This document shows, piece after piece, positions 33,451 through 42,699 of a DNA stretch of 64,000 nt. The stretch's first letter is position 1; each line of letters opens with the position of its first letter. Below the pieces are notes generated by a model that was not told the origin of the DNA, did not search any database, and saw only the letters and a program-made list of their open reading frames with translations. Source of the DNA: Bacteroidales bacterium (GTDB lineage Bacteria > Bacteroidota > Bacteroidia > Bacteroidales > F082); NCBI GenBank assembly GCA_030690365.1, contig JAUYGX010000022.1, positions 18,773 to 82,772 on the forward strand. The letters run 5' to 3'. The position numbers and the translations under genes are program-made.

Positions 33451-34634
33451 ACCCCAAACCGTTTTGTATTCCTTTCCAGGATTTGATTTAAGGTTTGTGC
33501 CGGGTTCTCAAACTTATTAGCGAACATCATTGCAGCGATTATATACGGTTTAAAACCGGCTTCCACGTAAGTGGGAATGCGGAATTTCTCAAAAACTTCA
33601 CCCGACACTTCACCCGCCTGGCACGAAACTCCACTAATATCGGCCGGCAAACAGTGCATATACAAGGCATCCTGATTTTTGGTAACCTGCATTTTATCGG
33701 CGTTGTATTCCCAATCGGTGAACTGTGCATTGTTGGCCAGACAGGTTTTTTCCAGCTCAGCCAGCCCTTGTTTATCAGATTTTTTCAGCAACTCAGTTCG
33801 CTGCTGCATGATGTGGAAAGGGGCCCAGCTTTTGGGATACACAATGTCGGCCCTCTGCATGGCGTCCTTCATGTTGTGGTTTATGCCAAAGCTGCCACCA
33901 CTTTTTTTGGCGTTTTCCTCTGCCAGATCCACGATTTCTGGTATCAGCTCATATCCTCTGGGATAGGCCAGTTCTACATTCATGCCAAAACGGGTCATCA
34001 GTGCGATAATTCCCTGAGGAACCGAAAGGGGTTTTCCATAACTAGGCGAATAGGCCCAGCTCATCACCAGTTTTTTGCCGCGCAAGTGGTCCAAAGAACC
34101 GAAATGTTGTTCCATGTGTAGCAGGTCGGCCATCGATTGGGTGGGATGATCCTGGTCGCATTGCAGGTTGATAATCCCCGGACGTGAAGACAAAACGCCT
34201 TGCTGATAGCCATCGTCCAGTGCTGATCCCACTTCACGCATGTATTTATTGCCTTCACCCAGATACATGTCGTCGCGGATGCCGATAAAATCGGATAGAA
34301 AAGAGATCATGTTGGCGGTTTCACGCACGGTTTCACCATGAGCTATCTGCGATTTGGTTTCGTCCATGTCCTGCACGGCCAGACCAAGTAGGTTGGCCGC
34401 CGAGGCATATGAAAACCGGGTACGCGTACTGTTGTCGCGAAAAATACTCACAGCCAATCCGGAATTGTAAACGCGTGGTGAAATGTTGGCTTCGCGCAGC
34501 TTTTTCAGGATGAGGGCGATGTTCAGGATGGCCTGCAATTCGGCATCGGTTTTTTCCCAGGTGAGCAGGAAATCTTTGTGGTATAGGTTGGTTTTCAACA
34601 GCCCGAGCAGTTCGATATTTTTTTTGAGTTCCAT
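33447..34634 (-). CDS. ygeW: knotted carbamoyltransferase YgeW
   Basis: This 395-residue protein belongs to the ornithine/aspartate carbamoyltransferase superfamily. The carbamoyl-phosphate loop appears as SIFRDNSTRTRFSYASA (about 64-80), with HPTQSMADLLHMEQ (about 165-178) and HCLPADISGVSCQAGEVSG (about 328-346). The RDNSTRTRFS variant of STRTR and the CQAGEVS segment are characteristic of YgeW rather than OTC. Its in vivo reaction is unsettled; it is one of the genes linked to anaerobic purine and uric-acid breakdown in gut bacteria. It is the last gene of a minus-strand run after ygeY (15-nt gap) and xanthine dehydrogenase. Confidence 0.9.
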   Translation of the reverse strand: MELKKNIELLGLLKTNLYHKDFLLTWEKTDAELQAILNIALILKKLREANISPRVYNSGLAVSIFRDNSTRTRFSYASAANLLGLAVQDMDETKSQIAHGETVRETANMISFLSDFIGIRDDMYLGEGNKYMREVGSALDDGYQQGVLSSRPGIINLQCDQDHPTQSMADLLHMEQHFGSLDHLRGKKLVMSWAYSPSYGKPLSVPQGIIALMTRFGMNVELAYPRGYELIPEIVDLAEENAKKSGGSFGINHNMKDAMQRADIVYPKSWAPFHIMQQRTELLKKSDKQGLAELEKTCLANNAQFTDWEYNADKMQVTKNQDALYMHCLPADISGVSCQAGEVSGEVFEKFRIPTYVEAGFKPYIIAAMMFANKFENPAQTLNQILERNTKRFGV

Positions 34635-34649
34635 ATTTTTATTGATTTT

Positions 34650-35852
34650 CTATTTATCTGATGCAAATTCCAGGGCAAAAGCAGCATAAAAGGCAGAAGC
34701 GGTTACCAGATCGCTGATGGCTACTTTCTCGTTGGGAGCATGTGCCAGCACTTCGTTTCCGGGACCAAATCCAATGGTAGGAATGCCATACATCCCATTG
34801 ATGGTGACGCCATTGGTAGAAAATGTCCACTTGTCGACCAGCGGCTTTTCGTTATAAAGATGTTCGTATGCCTTCACACCGGTGATAACAATTGGGTGGT
34901 CTTCAGGAATTTTCCAGGTGGGATAGTATTTTTCCATGCCGTACTCCAAACCGGTATAAGCTGTTTCCATGTAATTCAGCACTTCTACTTTGGCATTTAT
35001 GCCTTTGATGAGTTCTTCTATTTCACTAACGGCCGATTCTTTGGTTTCTCCCCAGGTGAGGCGGCGGTCGAGGTGGAGGCGCGCGAAGTCGGCTACTGCA
35101 CAGAGCGATGGGCTACCCGACACAAACTCCGAAATGGTCACACTGCCTTTTCCCAAAAAGGGGTCTCCGGCCAGACGTTCGTTGAGTTTTTCTATTTCCA
35201 GGGCGATTTCGCTGGCCATGTAAATGGCGTTTTTGCCTCGCTCCGGAGCCGATCCGTGCGACGAAACGCCAAAGAAACTTACATGCATCTCCATCCTGCC
35301 GCGGTGACCACGATAGATATTCAGGTTGGTGGGTTCGGTGCTGATAACCATATCTGGACGGATACCGTCTTCTTCGATGATGTATTTCCAGCAAAGTCCG
35401 TCACAGTCTTCTTCCATCACGCTGCCCACAAAATAAATGGTTAGTTCGTTGGCCAGTCCCAGTTCTTTCAGGATTTTTCCGGAAGTAACAAAGGCAGCAG
35501 GCCCGCCTTCCTGGTCCACGGTGCCACGCCCGTGCACAAAACCGTCTTTTATTTCACCGCCGAGAGGGTTAAAATCCCAGTTTTCCATGTTGCCCATGTC
35601 CACGGTGTCCATGTGACCATCGATGGCCAGTATTTTCTTTCCATTGCCAATGCGACCAATGACGTTGCCCAGTCCGTCGATTTTTACTACATCGAAACCA
35701 GCCTCTTCCATCTGGCGTTTCAACTCCAGCTGGACTTTTTTTTCCTGCGCACTGAGCGATTTAATCTGTACCAGCTTGCTGAGGTTTTTAGCCGTATAAT
35801 CGGCATATTGTTCCGCCAGTTTCCGGATTTGTTGAAATGTGTTATGATTCAT
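34650..35852 (-). CDS. ygeY: YgeY family M20-type hydrolase (selenium metabolism/purine-linked)
   Basis: This 400-residue protein has the M20 metallopeptidase/deacylase framework. First metal site residues are in AIDGHMDTVDMG (about 75-86), the bridging Asp in GRGTVDQEGGPAAF (about 108-121), the catalytic Glu pair in GSVMEEDCDGL (about 140-150), then STEPTNLNIYRGHRGR and a late His in VLAHAPNEKVA (about 371-381). The spacing is typical of YgeY. The enzyme probably hydrolyses an amide formed during purine-ring breakdown, but the substrate is not fixed. It lies between ygeW (15 nt) and the xanthine dehydrogenase Mo subunit (93 nt). Confidence 0.9.
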   Translation of the reverse strand: MNHNTFQQIRKLAEQYADYTAKNLSKLVQIKSLSAQEKKVQLELKRQMEEAGFDVVKIDGLGNVIGRIGNGKKILAIDGHMDTVDMGNMENWDFNPLGGEIKDGFVHGRGTVDQEGGPAAFVTSGKILKELGLANELTIYFVGSVMEEDCDGLCWKYIIEEDGIRPDMVISTEPTNLNIYRGHRGRMEMHVSFFGVSSHGSAPERGKNAIYMASEIALEIEKLNERLAGDPFLGKGSVTISEFVSGSPSLCAVADFARLHLDRRLTWGETKESAVSEIEELIKGINAKVEVLNYMETAYTGLEYGMEKYYPTWKIPEDHPIVITGVKAYEHLYNEKPLVDKWTFSTNGVTINGMYGIPTIGFGPGNEVLAHAPNEKVAISDLVTASAFYAAFALEFASDK

Positions 35853-35945
35853 TTTATCAATTATTTAAAAATCTTTTGTGGGTTTATCCCTTTTTCCGGG
35901 TTTTATTGCGGAAATTAGGGTGTAATCTCTGCTAAAATCAGGTTT

Positions 35946-38201
35946 CTAGGTTTGTTCATACAGCCCCATCAAAACTTTTTCAGGTGTCATGGGGGCGTTA
36001 AACGCCATTGAATAATCAGGATTAAAAGCCTTAATGGCCTGTTGAATGGCGAAGTAAGCGCCAATACCATAGTTAAAGGGTGGTTCGCCTACTGCTTTCG
36101 ATTTGAGAATGGCCAGGTTGTCTGATTCATTTTCAAGCGGAATAATTTCCACCGATTTGGGTGCAGAATACAGATCGGGAACCTTGTAGGTGCTCAGCGC
36201 ATTCGACAGTAAAATTCCGTTTTTGTCGTAGGCAATTTCCTCCATGGTCATCCAGCCAATGCCTTGCATCAATGCTCCTTCCACCTGTCCCAGATCGATT
36301 TCCTGGTTCATGCTTTTCCCGAAATCGTGTACAATTTTCACATCTTCTATTTCGTAGGTTCCACGCAGACAGTCTGTTAAAACTGTGGTTAACACCAATC
36401 CGTAAACATGATAGGCAAATGGGTGGCCCTTTTCGGCCGATTTATCAAAATGGATTTCGGGCGTGGCATAGTGGCTGCTTTCACTCAAACTGATGCGTTG
36501 CAAAAAAGCCGTTTTCACCAGTTCCTTCCAGGTTATCCCGGTAGGTTTTTTATTGAAAAATACTTCTTCATTTTTAATATCCAATGCTTCTTCATTGCCG
36601 GAAACCAATTTGGCTGCCACTTTTTTCAATCTGCTAAGCAATGCATTGCATGCCATTTGAACGGCTTTCCCATTTAAATCGGCCGTAGAACTTGCTGCCG
36701 ACGGCGAAGTATTGGCCACACGGGTGGTGTTGGTCGATTCAATATTGATTTTATGCATGTCGATGGAAAAAACCCCGGCGGCCACCTGCATCATCTTGGT
36801 ATTTACGCTTTGCCCCATTTCTACAGCTCCTGTGCTGATCCCTACACTTCCATCCTGATAAATATGCACCAAAGCCCGGGCATGGTTCATCACCGTGTTG
36901 GTAAACGACACGCCAAAGGTGATGGGAAAGATAGAAAACCCCTTTTTTTTCAGTGAATGTTGTGCATTGTATTGGTTGATGTCTTCCTGTAATTTTGCAA
37001 TATTCCACTGTTTATCAGCAAGGTGCCATGAATTATCAAGCATTACATTTTGGGCCTTTTGTCCATAAGGAAATACGTCCCCCTCTTTCAATAAATTTAT
37101 TTTCTGGATTTCTTCCACAGAAACATTCAGCTCTTTGGAAGCCAGATGAATGGCGCATTCGATGGCGAACATGCCCTGAGGAGCCCCAAATCCGCGAAAG
37201 GCCGTATTGGGTGGCAGATTTGTTTTGCAGCTGTGTACGGTAGCCTTAACATTTGGGATAAAATAGCTGTTGGTGCAATGGAATAAAGTGCGCTCGGTGA
37301 TGGCCGGGGACAGATCGGCTGCTGCACCCGCATTTTGCAGGTAGTTGGCTTCATAGGCCAGTATTTTGTTCTCTTTCGACAGACCGATTTTAAAATGCGT
37401 GGTATATGGATGCCTTTTGCCGGTCATGTACATATCATCATGCCGGCTCAGGATCATCTTAACGGGTTTTTTCAGGTGATGTGCCGCCAGCGCCACCATC
37501 ACGGCCCAGGGTGTTGCCTGATCCTCTTTTCCGCCAAAACCGCCGCCAAGCCGGTTGACGTCCACTTCAATCTGGTTCATGGGAATGCCCAGCACACGAG
37601 CCGTTTGCTTTTGAATGGCTGTGGGTCCCTGCGTGGAAGCATAAATTTTCAGTTTTCCTTTTTCCATCGGAATGGCGTAAGCACCTTGTGTTTCCAGGTA
37701 CAGGTGCTCCTGACCGCCCGATTCAGCAGTTCCTTCAAAAACATGGGCGCAATCTTTCCATGCACTTTCGGCATCACCCATTTTAAAGGTCCGGGGAGGC
37801 GATATGAATTGGTTTCTCTCAAAGGCTTCGGTGGCGGTTGTCACCGGATGTAGAATATCCATGTCGAAGGTCACCAATTGTTTGGCCTGCTGACAAATAA
37901 AATCCGACTTCCCGACAATAAGGGCAACTGGCTGACCAACAAAATGAAGTTCTTCTTCAGCAAAAAGAGGCTCATCGGGAATAATGCCACCAATTTGATT
38001 TTCGCCAGGGATATCCCGGTAGGTAAAGATCCGAAGGATGCCAGGAAGTGTTTCCGCCTCCGAAAAATCAATCGAAAGCAATTTACCGTGGGCAATGGGT
38101 GAGGTAACCACCGAAGCAAAAAGGGTTCCCTGGATTTCGGGCATGTCGTCGATAAAGATGGATTTACCGCTCAGGTGCGATGTAGAGTCGATGTTCTTCA
38201 T
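35946..38201 (-). CDS. xdhB: xanthine dehydrogenase molybdenum-binding subunit
   Basis: The 751-residue large subunit (XdhB in the Rhodobacter naming) binds the molybdopterin cofactor and hydroxylates xanthine or hypoxanthine. The aldehyde-oxidase-type N-terminal domain (about 1-125) is followed by GGGFGGKED with the first catalytic Glu (about 221), TAFRGFGAPQGMFAIE with the substrate Arg (about 333), and SKAVGEPPFNYG with the base Glu near 700. All three active-site residues needed for purine oxidation are present. The gene begins 5 nt after the FeS/FAD subunit. No XdhC insertion factor gene is in this window. Confidence 0.92.
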   Translation of the reverse strand: MKNIDSTSHLSGKSIFIDDMPEIQGTLFASVVTSPIAHGKLLSIDFSEAETLPGILRIFTYRDIPGENQIGGIIPDEPLFAEEELHFVGQPVALIVGKSDFICQQAKQLVTFDMDILHPVTTATEAFERNQFISPPRTFKMGDAESAWKDCAHVFEGTAESGGQEHLYLETQGAYAIPMEKGKLKIYASTQGPTAIQKQTARVLGIPMNQIEVDVNRLGGGFGGKEDQATPWAVMVALAAHHLKKPVKMILSRHDDMYMTGKRHPYTTHFKIGLSKENKILAYEANYLQNAGAAADLSPAITERTLFHCTNSYFIPNVKATVHSCKTNLPPNTAFRGFGAPQGMFAIECAIHLASKELNVSVEEIQKINLLKEGDVFPYGQKAQNVMLDNSWHLADKQWNIAKLQEDINQYNAQHSLKKKGFSIFPITFGVSFTNTVMNHARALVHIYQDGSVGISTGAVEMGQSVNTKMMQVAAGVFSIDMHKINIESTNTTRVANTSPSAASSTADLNGKAVQMACNALLSRLKKVAAKLVSGNEEALDIKNEEVFFNKKPTGITWKELVKTAFLQRISLSESSHYATPEIHFDKSAEKGHPFAYHVYGLVLTTVLTDCLRGTYEIEDVKIVHDFGKSMNQEIDLGQVEGALMQGIGWMTMEEIAYDKNGILLSNALSTYKVPDLYSAPKSVEIIPLENESDNLAILKSKAVGEPPFNYGIGAYFAIQQAIKAFNPDYSMAFNAPMTPEKVLMGLYEQT

Positions 38202-38206
38202 GGCTA

Positions 38207-39613
38207 CTAAACGTTTAAGAGTTCAGATGATTTTACCCTGTTGGGAAACAGGCGGATAAAGTGGGCATAGAACAACTGTCTCAACAACAATCTTTTGTAT
38301 TCTGCACTTCCGCGGATATCGCTGATGGGGGCTATTTCTTCTTTCATAACACAAAAGGCCTTACGAAGGTTTTCCGCATTCAGCTTTTTGCCCGTTAGAA
38401 ATTCGCAGGTGTTTTTAAGGTATTTAGGAATGGGAGCAACCCCTCCCGCTGCCAGGTGTATTTCGTTTATTTCATCCCCTTTCAGGTGAATACTGATGGC
38501 GCAATTTACACTGGCTATGTCGAGGTAAGTCCGTTTACTCACCTTCTCAAAATTGAAGGCCATCGTTTTTCCAGTTTCAATGGCAAGTGATTGTATTAAT
38601 TCATCTTTTTGAAGTGCTATTTTTTTATAATCTTTAAAGAATTCCTTCAAGGGCAGTTTTCGGGACGACTCAGTATCAGGGTTTAAAAGTGTGATGTCTG
38701 CATTTAAAGCCAAAAATAAAACAGATAAATCGCCAATGGGAGAAGCATTTACCAGATTCCCGCCAAGGGTTCCCATATTCCGGATCACCTGCGACGAAAC
38801 CAGTTGGAAAAACTCCTTTAACCTGGGCAATGCGGATATAATCAGCTCGTTGTTCAACATATCTGAAGCGGTAAGCCCGGCACCGATGGTTAGTTTGGTT
38901 CCGTTTTGAAAAACATCGGTTAAACTTTTGATCTGATTTACGGGAATGGCCTCCATACCCTGAAGGTCTTCTGCTTTTTGCACGTAAAGATCCGTTCCTC
39001 CACCCACCAAAACACCTGCCTTTAAAGGTGAAAGAGGAACTATTTTTTTTAGTTGTTCGGAGATTTGCAGAAAATATTTCGGGACAAAGTGCTGTTTTAT
39101 CAGCCAATCGAGACTGCGACCTTTGGGTGAGTGTTTTAATTGTTCAAATATATCAACAGCGGCCTTTTCGATGGATTTATATCCCGTACAACGGCAGATA
39201 TTCCCACTAATGGACTCCCGAATTCCGGTGATGGAAGTCTCTTTGTTGAGTGCATAACCCGAAAAAGCCATGACAAATCCCGGGGTACAAAACCCACATT
39301 GCGTGGCATTGTGTTCCAGCATGGACTTCTGAACCTGGTTTAAGTCCGCTTCAATACCGATTCCTTCCACCGTCACGATATGTTTACCATGCACATTGAT
39401 GATGGGAGTGAGGCAGGATGTAATGGTCTTGTAATGAACATGATCGTTAGCAGAAAGCGATCCTGATAAAACCGTGCATGCACCACAATCCCCTTCGCGG
39501 CATCCAATTTTGGTTCCCTTCAAATGCTGATCGCCCCTGATAAAATCCAGTAAGATCGACCCACCCGGCAGATTGGTTTCTACGAGCTGATTATTTAAAA
39601 TAAATTGAATCAT
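38207..39613 (-). CDS. xdhA: xanthine dehydrogenase FeS/FAD subunit
   Basis: The start at 39613 (MIQFILNNQLVETNLPGG) is chosen because it begins the ferredoxin fold; 14 extra in-frame residues to 39655 look non-coding. The 468-residue subunit has a plant-type 2Fe-2S domain (GCREGDCGACT, about 38-48), a second 2Fe-2S helical domain (CGFCTPGFVM near 103, CRCTGY near 136), an FAD domain (LVGGGTDLYV near 205, MGTLGGNLVNASPIGD near 290), and the CO-dehydrogenase flavoprotein C-terminal region. It passes electrons from the Mo subunit to NAD. It is the first gene of the xdhAB-ygeY-ygeW operon. Confidence 0.92.
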   Translation of the reverse strand: MIQFILNNQLVETNLPGGSILLDFIRGDQHLKGTKIGCREGDCGACTVLSGSLSANDHVHYKTITSCLTPIINVHGKHIVTVEGIGIEADLNQVQKSMLEHNATQCGFCTPGFVMAFSGYALNKETSITGIRESISGNICRCTGYKSIEKAAVDIFEQLKHSPKGRSLDWLIKQHFVPKYFLQISEQLKKIVPLSPLKAGVLVGGGTDLYVQKAEDLQGMEAIPVNQIKSLTDVFQNGTKLTIGAGLTASDMLNNELIISALPRLKEFFQLVSSQVIRNMGTLGGNLVNASPIGDLSVLFLALNADITLLNPDTESSRKLPLKEFFKDYKKIALQKDELIQSLAIETGKTMAFNFEKVSKRTYLDIASVNCAISIHLKGDEINEIHLAAGGVAPIPKYLKNTCEFLTGKKLNAENLRKAFCVMKEEIAPISDIRGSAEYKRLLLRQLFYAHFIRLFPNRVKSSELLNV

Positions 39614-39870
39614 AACACCAGTAAAATTAAACATTTTAGTCACATACTGCTCCATCGTTTTACTAAATGTGCATATTTTGAAATGCGTATAATTTGACTG
39701 AAATTTTAGCAGCCTCTGTATTTTTTGTCTATTTTAGCGGGGATAACCAAAAATGAAATTTCCCCGGAAATGCGTTGCCATAATCGATGCATTAATTCTG
39801 AGGTTTTGAGAATTCATTCCAGTTTATAAATATCTGGTACACAGGAGGAAATCCTTTGAAAAGAAGTTAT

Positions 39871-40527
39871 ATGAAGAAGAAAAGATTTGCAGTAGTTCTG
39901 GCAGGTTGCGGAGTGTATGATGGCGCCGAAATTCAGGAAGCGGTTCTTACCATGCTGGCCATTAGGAAACAGGGAGGATCTTATCAGTGTTTTGCCCCTG
40001 ACATCCTACAATATCATGTGGTCAATCATTTTGATGGACAGGAAATGCATGAAAAAAGAAACGTGCTGGTTGAATCGGCGCGCATTGCCAGAGGAAACAT
40101 TAAGCGCTTAATTGAATTCAATCCTGAAGATTTTGATGCTTTAATCTTTCCGGGTGGTTTTGGTGCTGCCAAAAATTTATCCACCGTGGCTTTTGATGGT
40201 GCCAATGCTAAGGTCACACCCGAAGTGGAACGGGCGATCATGGAAATGGTCAGCGCCGGTAAGCCCATTGGCGCACTTTGCATTGCTCCGGCTTTTGTTG
40301 CCAAAGTACTGCAAGGCGTTGAGGTTACCATTGGCGATGACCCCGGAACCATTGCAGCCATCGAAGGGATGGGAAGCCATCATCGGGTGACAACCCATGG
40401 AGAAGTGGTCGTGGATAACAAGTTCAAGGTTTTTACAACACCTTGTTACATGTTGGATGCCACCCTCCTGGATATTGAGCTGGGTGCCGAAAATGTGGTA
40501 AAAGCCATGATGAAAGAGCTTTCCTGA
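39871..40527 (+). CDS. elbB: ElbB, DJ-1/PfpI-type glyoxalase
   Basis: The start at 39871 (MKKKRFAVVLAGCGVYDG) aligns with the E. coli protein. An alternative TTG at 39856 has AGGAGG (39843-39848) seven bases upstream and would add five residues. The 218-residue protein shows AGCGVYDGAEIQEAVLTMLA (about 10-29), INHL-like VVNHFDGQEM, RIARGNIKRL, FPGGFGAAKNLS (about 95-106) and the nucleophile-elbow Cys in GALCIAPAFV (about 137-146). The ElbB family has glyoxalase III activity and is linked to isoprenoid flux. It is divergent from the xdh operon and 13 nt upstream of the nitronate monooxygenase-like gene. Confidence 0.92.
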   Translation: MKKKRFAVVLAGCGVYDGAEIQEAVLTMLAIRKQGGSYQCFAPDILQYHVVNHFDGQEMHEKRNVLVESARIARGNIKRLIEFNPEDFDALIFPGGFGAAKNLSTVAFDGANAKVTPEVERAIMEMVSAGKPIGALCIAPAFVAKVLQGVEVTIGDDPGTIAAIEGMGSHHRVTTHGEVVVDNKFKVFTTPCYMLDATLLDIELGAENVVKAMMKELS

Positions 40528-40540
40528 TGCAAATCAAAAG

Positions 40541-41491
40541 ATGATAAACAAAGTCACTTCACTTTTCGGAATAAAATATCCCATCATTCAGGGCGGAATG
40601 ATCTGGTGCAGTGGATGGAGATTGGCCTCCGCTGTAAGCAATGCCGGTGGTCTGGGCCTGATTGGTTCCGGATCAATGCGGCCGGAACTGCTCGAGGAAC
40701 ATATCATTAAGTGCAAGGCTGCGACAAACCTGCCTTTTGGGGTTAATGTTCCGTTAATCTATCCCCAAACCGATCAATTGATCGAAATCATACTACGTCA
40801 TCAAGTAAAGATTGTGTTTAGCTCTGCCGGGAATCCCGCAAAATATACTTCTTTGTTAAAGGAAAACGGGATCATCGTAGCCCATGTGGTGGCCAACAGT
40901 AAATTCGCTTTAAAGGCAGCCGAAGCTGGTGTAGATGCCATTGTTGCCGAAGGATTTGAAGCAGGAGGACATAATGGTGCCGAAGAAACCACCACCCTGG
41001 TTTTGATTCCTCAGTTACGACCCTTAATCAAGCAACCCTTGATTGCAGCCGGAGGAATTGCATCGGGTGAGGCCATGTATGCAGCCATGGCACTTGGTGC
41101 CGATGGAGTGCAGATTGGCAGCCTGTTTGCTTCATCTGTGGAGTCGTCGGGACACTGGCAATTTAAACAGGCCATTTTTGATGCCGGTGATGGTGCCACG
41201 AGGTTGCTGATGAAAAAGGTGGTTCCTGTGAGGCTGCTCAAAAACGGATTCTTCGATGATATCATGAGGGCTGAATCCCTTGGCGCCTCGGCTGAGGAAC
41301 TAAAAGAAATTCTTGGAAAAGGCAAAGCCAAAACCGGAATGTTCCTTGGGGACACCGAAAATGGTGAACTTGAAATCGGACAAGTATGTGCACTGATCAA
41401 CCAGGAAAATTCTGTGTCCGAAATAGTAGAAAGCCTGATACATAACTTTTACAATACGGCCAACAGGATGTACCATGAATGGCTTTTCTAA
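40541..41491 (+). CDS. nitronate monooxygenase / FabK-like flavoprotein
   Basis: The 316-residue TIM-barrel flavoenzyme has IIQGGMIWCSGWRLASAVSN (about 15-34), GGLGLIGSGSM, PFGVNVPL (about 65-72), AEGFEAGGHNG with the active-site His (about 140-150), and AAGGIASGEAMYAAMALGAD (about 168-187). The LGASAEELKEILGKGKAKTG and LEIGQVCALI tail resembles FabK enoyl-ACP reductases as much as nitronate monooxygenases, so either a fatty-acid role or nitronate detoxification is possible. It follows elbB by 13 nt and precedes an acyl-CoA dehydrogenase by 68 nt. Confidence 0.8.
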   Translation: MINKVTSLFGIKYPIIQGGMIWCSGWRLASAVSNAGGLGLIGSGSMRPELLEEHIIKCKAATNLPFGVNVPLIYPQTDQLIEIILRHQVKIVFSSAGNPAKYTSLLKENGIIVAHVVANSKFALKAAEAGVDAIVAEGFEAGGHNGAEETTTLVLIPQLRPLIKQPLIAAGGIASGEAMYAAMALGADGVQIGSLFASSVESSGHWQFKQAIFDAGDGATRLLMKKVVPVRLLKNGFFDDIMRAESLGASAEELKEILGKGKAKTGMFLGDTENGELEIGQVCALINQENSVSEIVESLIHNFYNTANRMYHEWLF

Positions 41492-41559
41492 TTTAGAATC
41501 GTGACTAAACAAAATTTACTTAAATTCGTCAAATTACAGCAGTATAAATATTGATAAAA

Positions 41560-42699
41560 ATGAACTTTGAATTTACAGAAGAACAGTTGATGATTCAACA
41601 GGCGGCACGCGATTTTGCCCAGCGTGAATTGTTGCAGGATGTCCTGGAGAGGGATGAAAAGGCAATTTTTCCGGCCAATCATGTTAAAAAAATGGCAGAA
41701 CTTGGTTTCCTGGGCATGATGACCGACGAAAAATACGGAGGTGGTGGAATGGACACGGTTTCGTATATACTGGCCATGGAAGAAATTTCGAAAGTGGATG
41801 CTTCGGTGGCGGTGATCATGTCTATCAACAATTCGTTGGTTTGTCATGGTCTGGAGAAATTCGGCACCGAAGAACAGAAACAGAAATATCTTCGTCCACT
41901 GGCCAGTGGAGAGGTGATTGGTGCTTATTTGTTGTCGGAACCGGAAGCCGGTTCTGATGCCACCCATCAGCATACCACTGCCGTGGATCATGGCGATCAT
42001 TATGTACTCAACGGCACAAAGAACTGGATTTCAAATGCCAATTCTGCGGCCATCTACCTGGTGATGGCACAAACTCATCCCGAACTGGGACACAAAGGAA
42101 TCAACGCCTTTATTGTTGAGAAAAATACGCCGGGCATCACCTTGGGACCTCATGAAAACAAAATGGGCATGCGCAGTTCGGATACCCATTCGGTGATGTT
42201 TAGCGATGTAAAAGTTCCGAAGGAAAACCGCATTGGTGACGATGGTTTTGGATTTAAATTTGCGATGAAGGTGCTCGAAGCCGGACGCATGGGCATTGCA
42301 GCTCAGGCGTTGGGCATCGCCTCAGGTGCTTTTGAACGGGCTGTGGCTTACGCCAAAGAACGAAAAGCATTCGGCACCCAGATAGCCAATCACCAGGCCA
42401 TCGCCTTTAAACTGGCGGATATGGCCGTTAAGATCGAAAATGCACGCAACTTGTGCTTGAAGGCGGCCTGGCTGAAAGACAATGGCAAGTCGTATACGCT
42501 CGCCGGCTCGATGGCCAAGCTGTATGCAGCCGACATTGCCATGGAGGTTACCACCGAGGCAGTCCAGATACATGGAGGTTATGGATACGTGAAGGAGTAC
42601 CATGTGGAAAGATTGATGCGCGAGGCCAAGCTAACGCAGATCTATGAAGGTACCTCTGAAGTGCAAAAGATCGTGATATCAAGGGCAGTACTACGCTAA
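41560..42699 (+). CDS. acyl-CoA dehydrogenase (short-chain/butyryl type)
   Basis: The start at 41560 (MNFEFTEEQLMIQQAARDFA) is the standard family start. The 379-residue flavoprotein has LGMMTDEKYGGGGMD near 50, YLLSEPEAGSDA (about 127-138), LNGTKNWISNA (about 154-164), GMRSSDTHSVMFSDVKVP, AFGTQIANHQAIAFKLADMA (about 272-290), QIHGGYGYVKEYHVERLMRE (about 337-356) and the catalytic Glu in IYEGTSEVQKIV (about 362). It oxidises acyl-CoA or, in fermenters, reduces crotonyl-CoA, with ETF as partner. The etfB and etfA genes are 1.4 kb downstream on the same strand, beyond a reversed transposase and a UPF0316 gene. Its stop codon directly abuts the transposase stop. Confidence 0.93.
   Translation: MNFEFTEEQLMIQQAARDFAQRELLQDVLERDEKAIFPANHVKKMAELGFLGMMTDEKYGGGGMDTVSYILAMEEISKVDASVAVIMSINNSLVCHGLEKFGTEEQKQKYLRPLASGEVIGAYLLSEPEAGSDATHQHTTAVDHGDHYVLNGTKNWISNANSAAIYLVMAQTHPELGHKGINAFIVEKNTPGITLGPHENKMGMRSSDTHSVMFSDVKVPKENRIGDDGFGFKFAMKVLEAGRMGIAAQALGIASGAFERAVAYAKERKAFGTQIANHQAIAFKLADMAVKIENARNLCLKAAWLKDNGKSYTLAGSMAKLYAADIAMEVTTEAVQIHGGYGYVKEYHVERLMREAKLTQIYEGTSEVQKIVISRAVLR

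Noticed and set aside
34740..35444. 234-codon plus-strand frame opposite ygeY
   Set aside because: Fully antisense to a well-supported M20 enzyme; no signal peptide, domain or start signal.
40541..41491. IMP dehydrogenase or dihydroorotate dehydrogenase for the TIM-barrel flavoprotein
   Set aside because: No CBS domains or active-site Cys loop are present; the AGGHNG His site is specific for the nitronate monooxygenase/FabK group.
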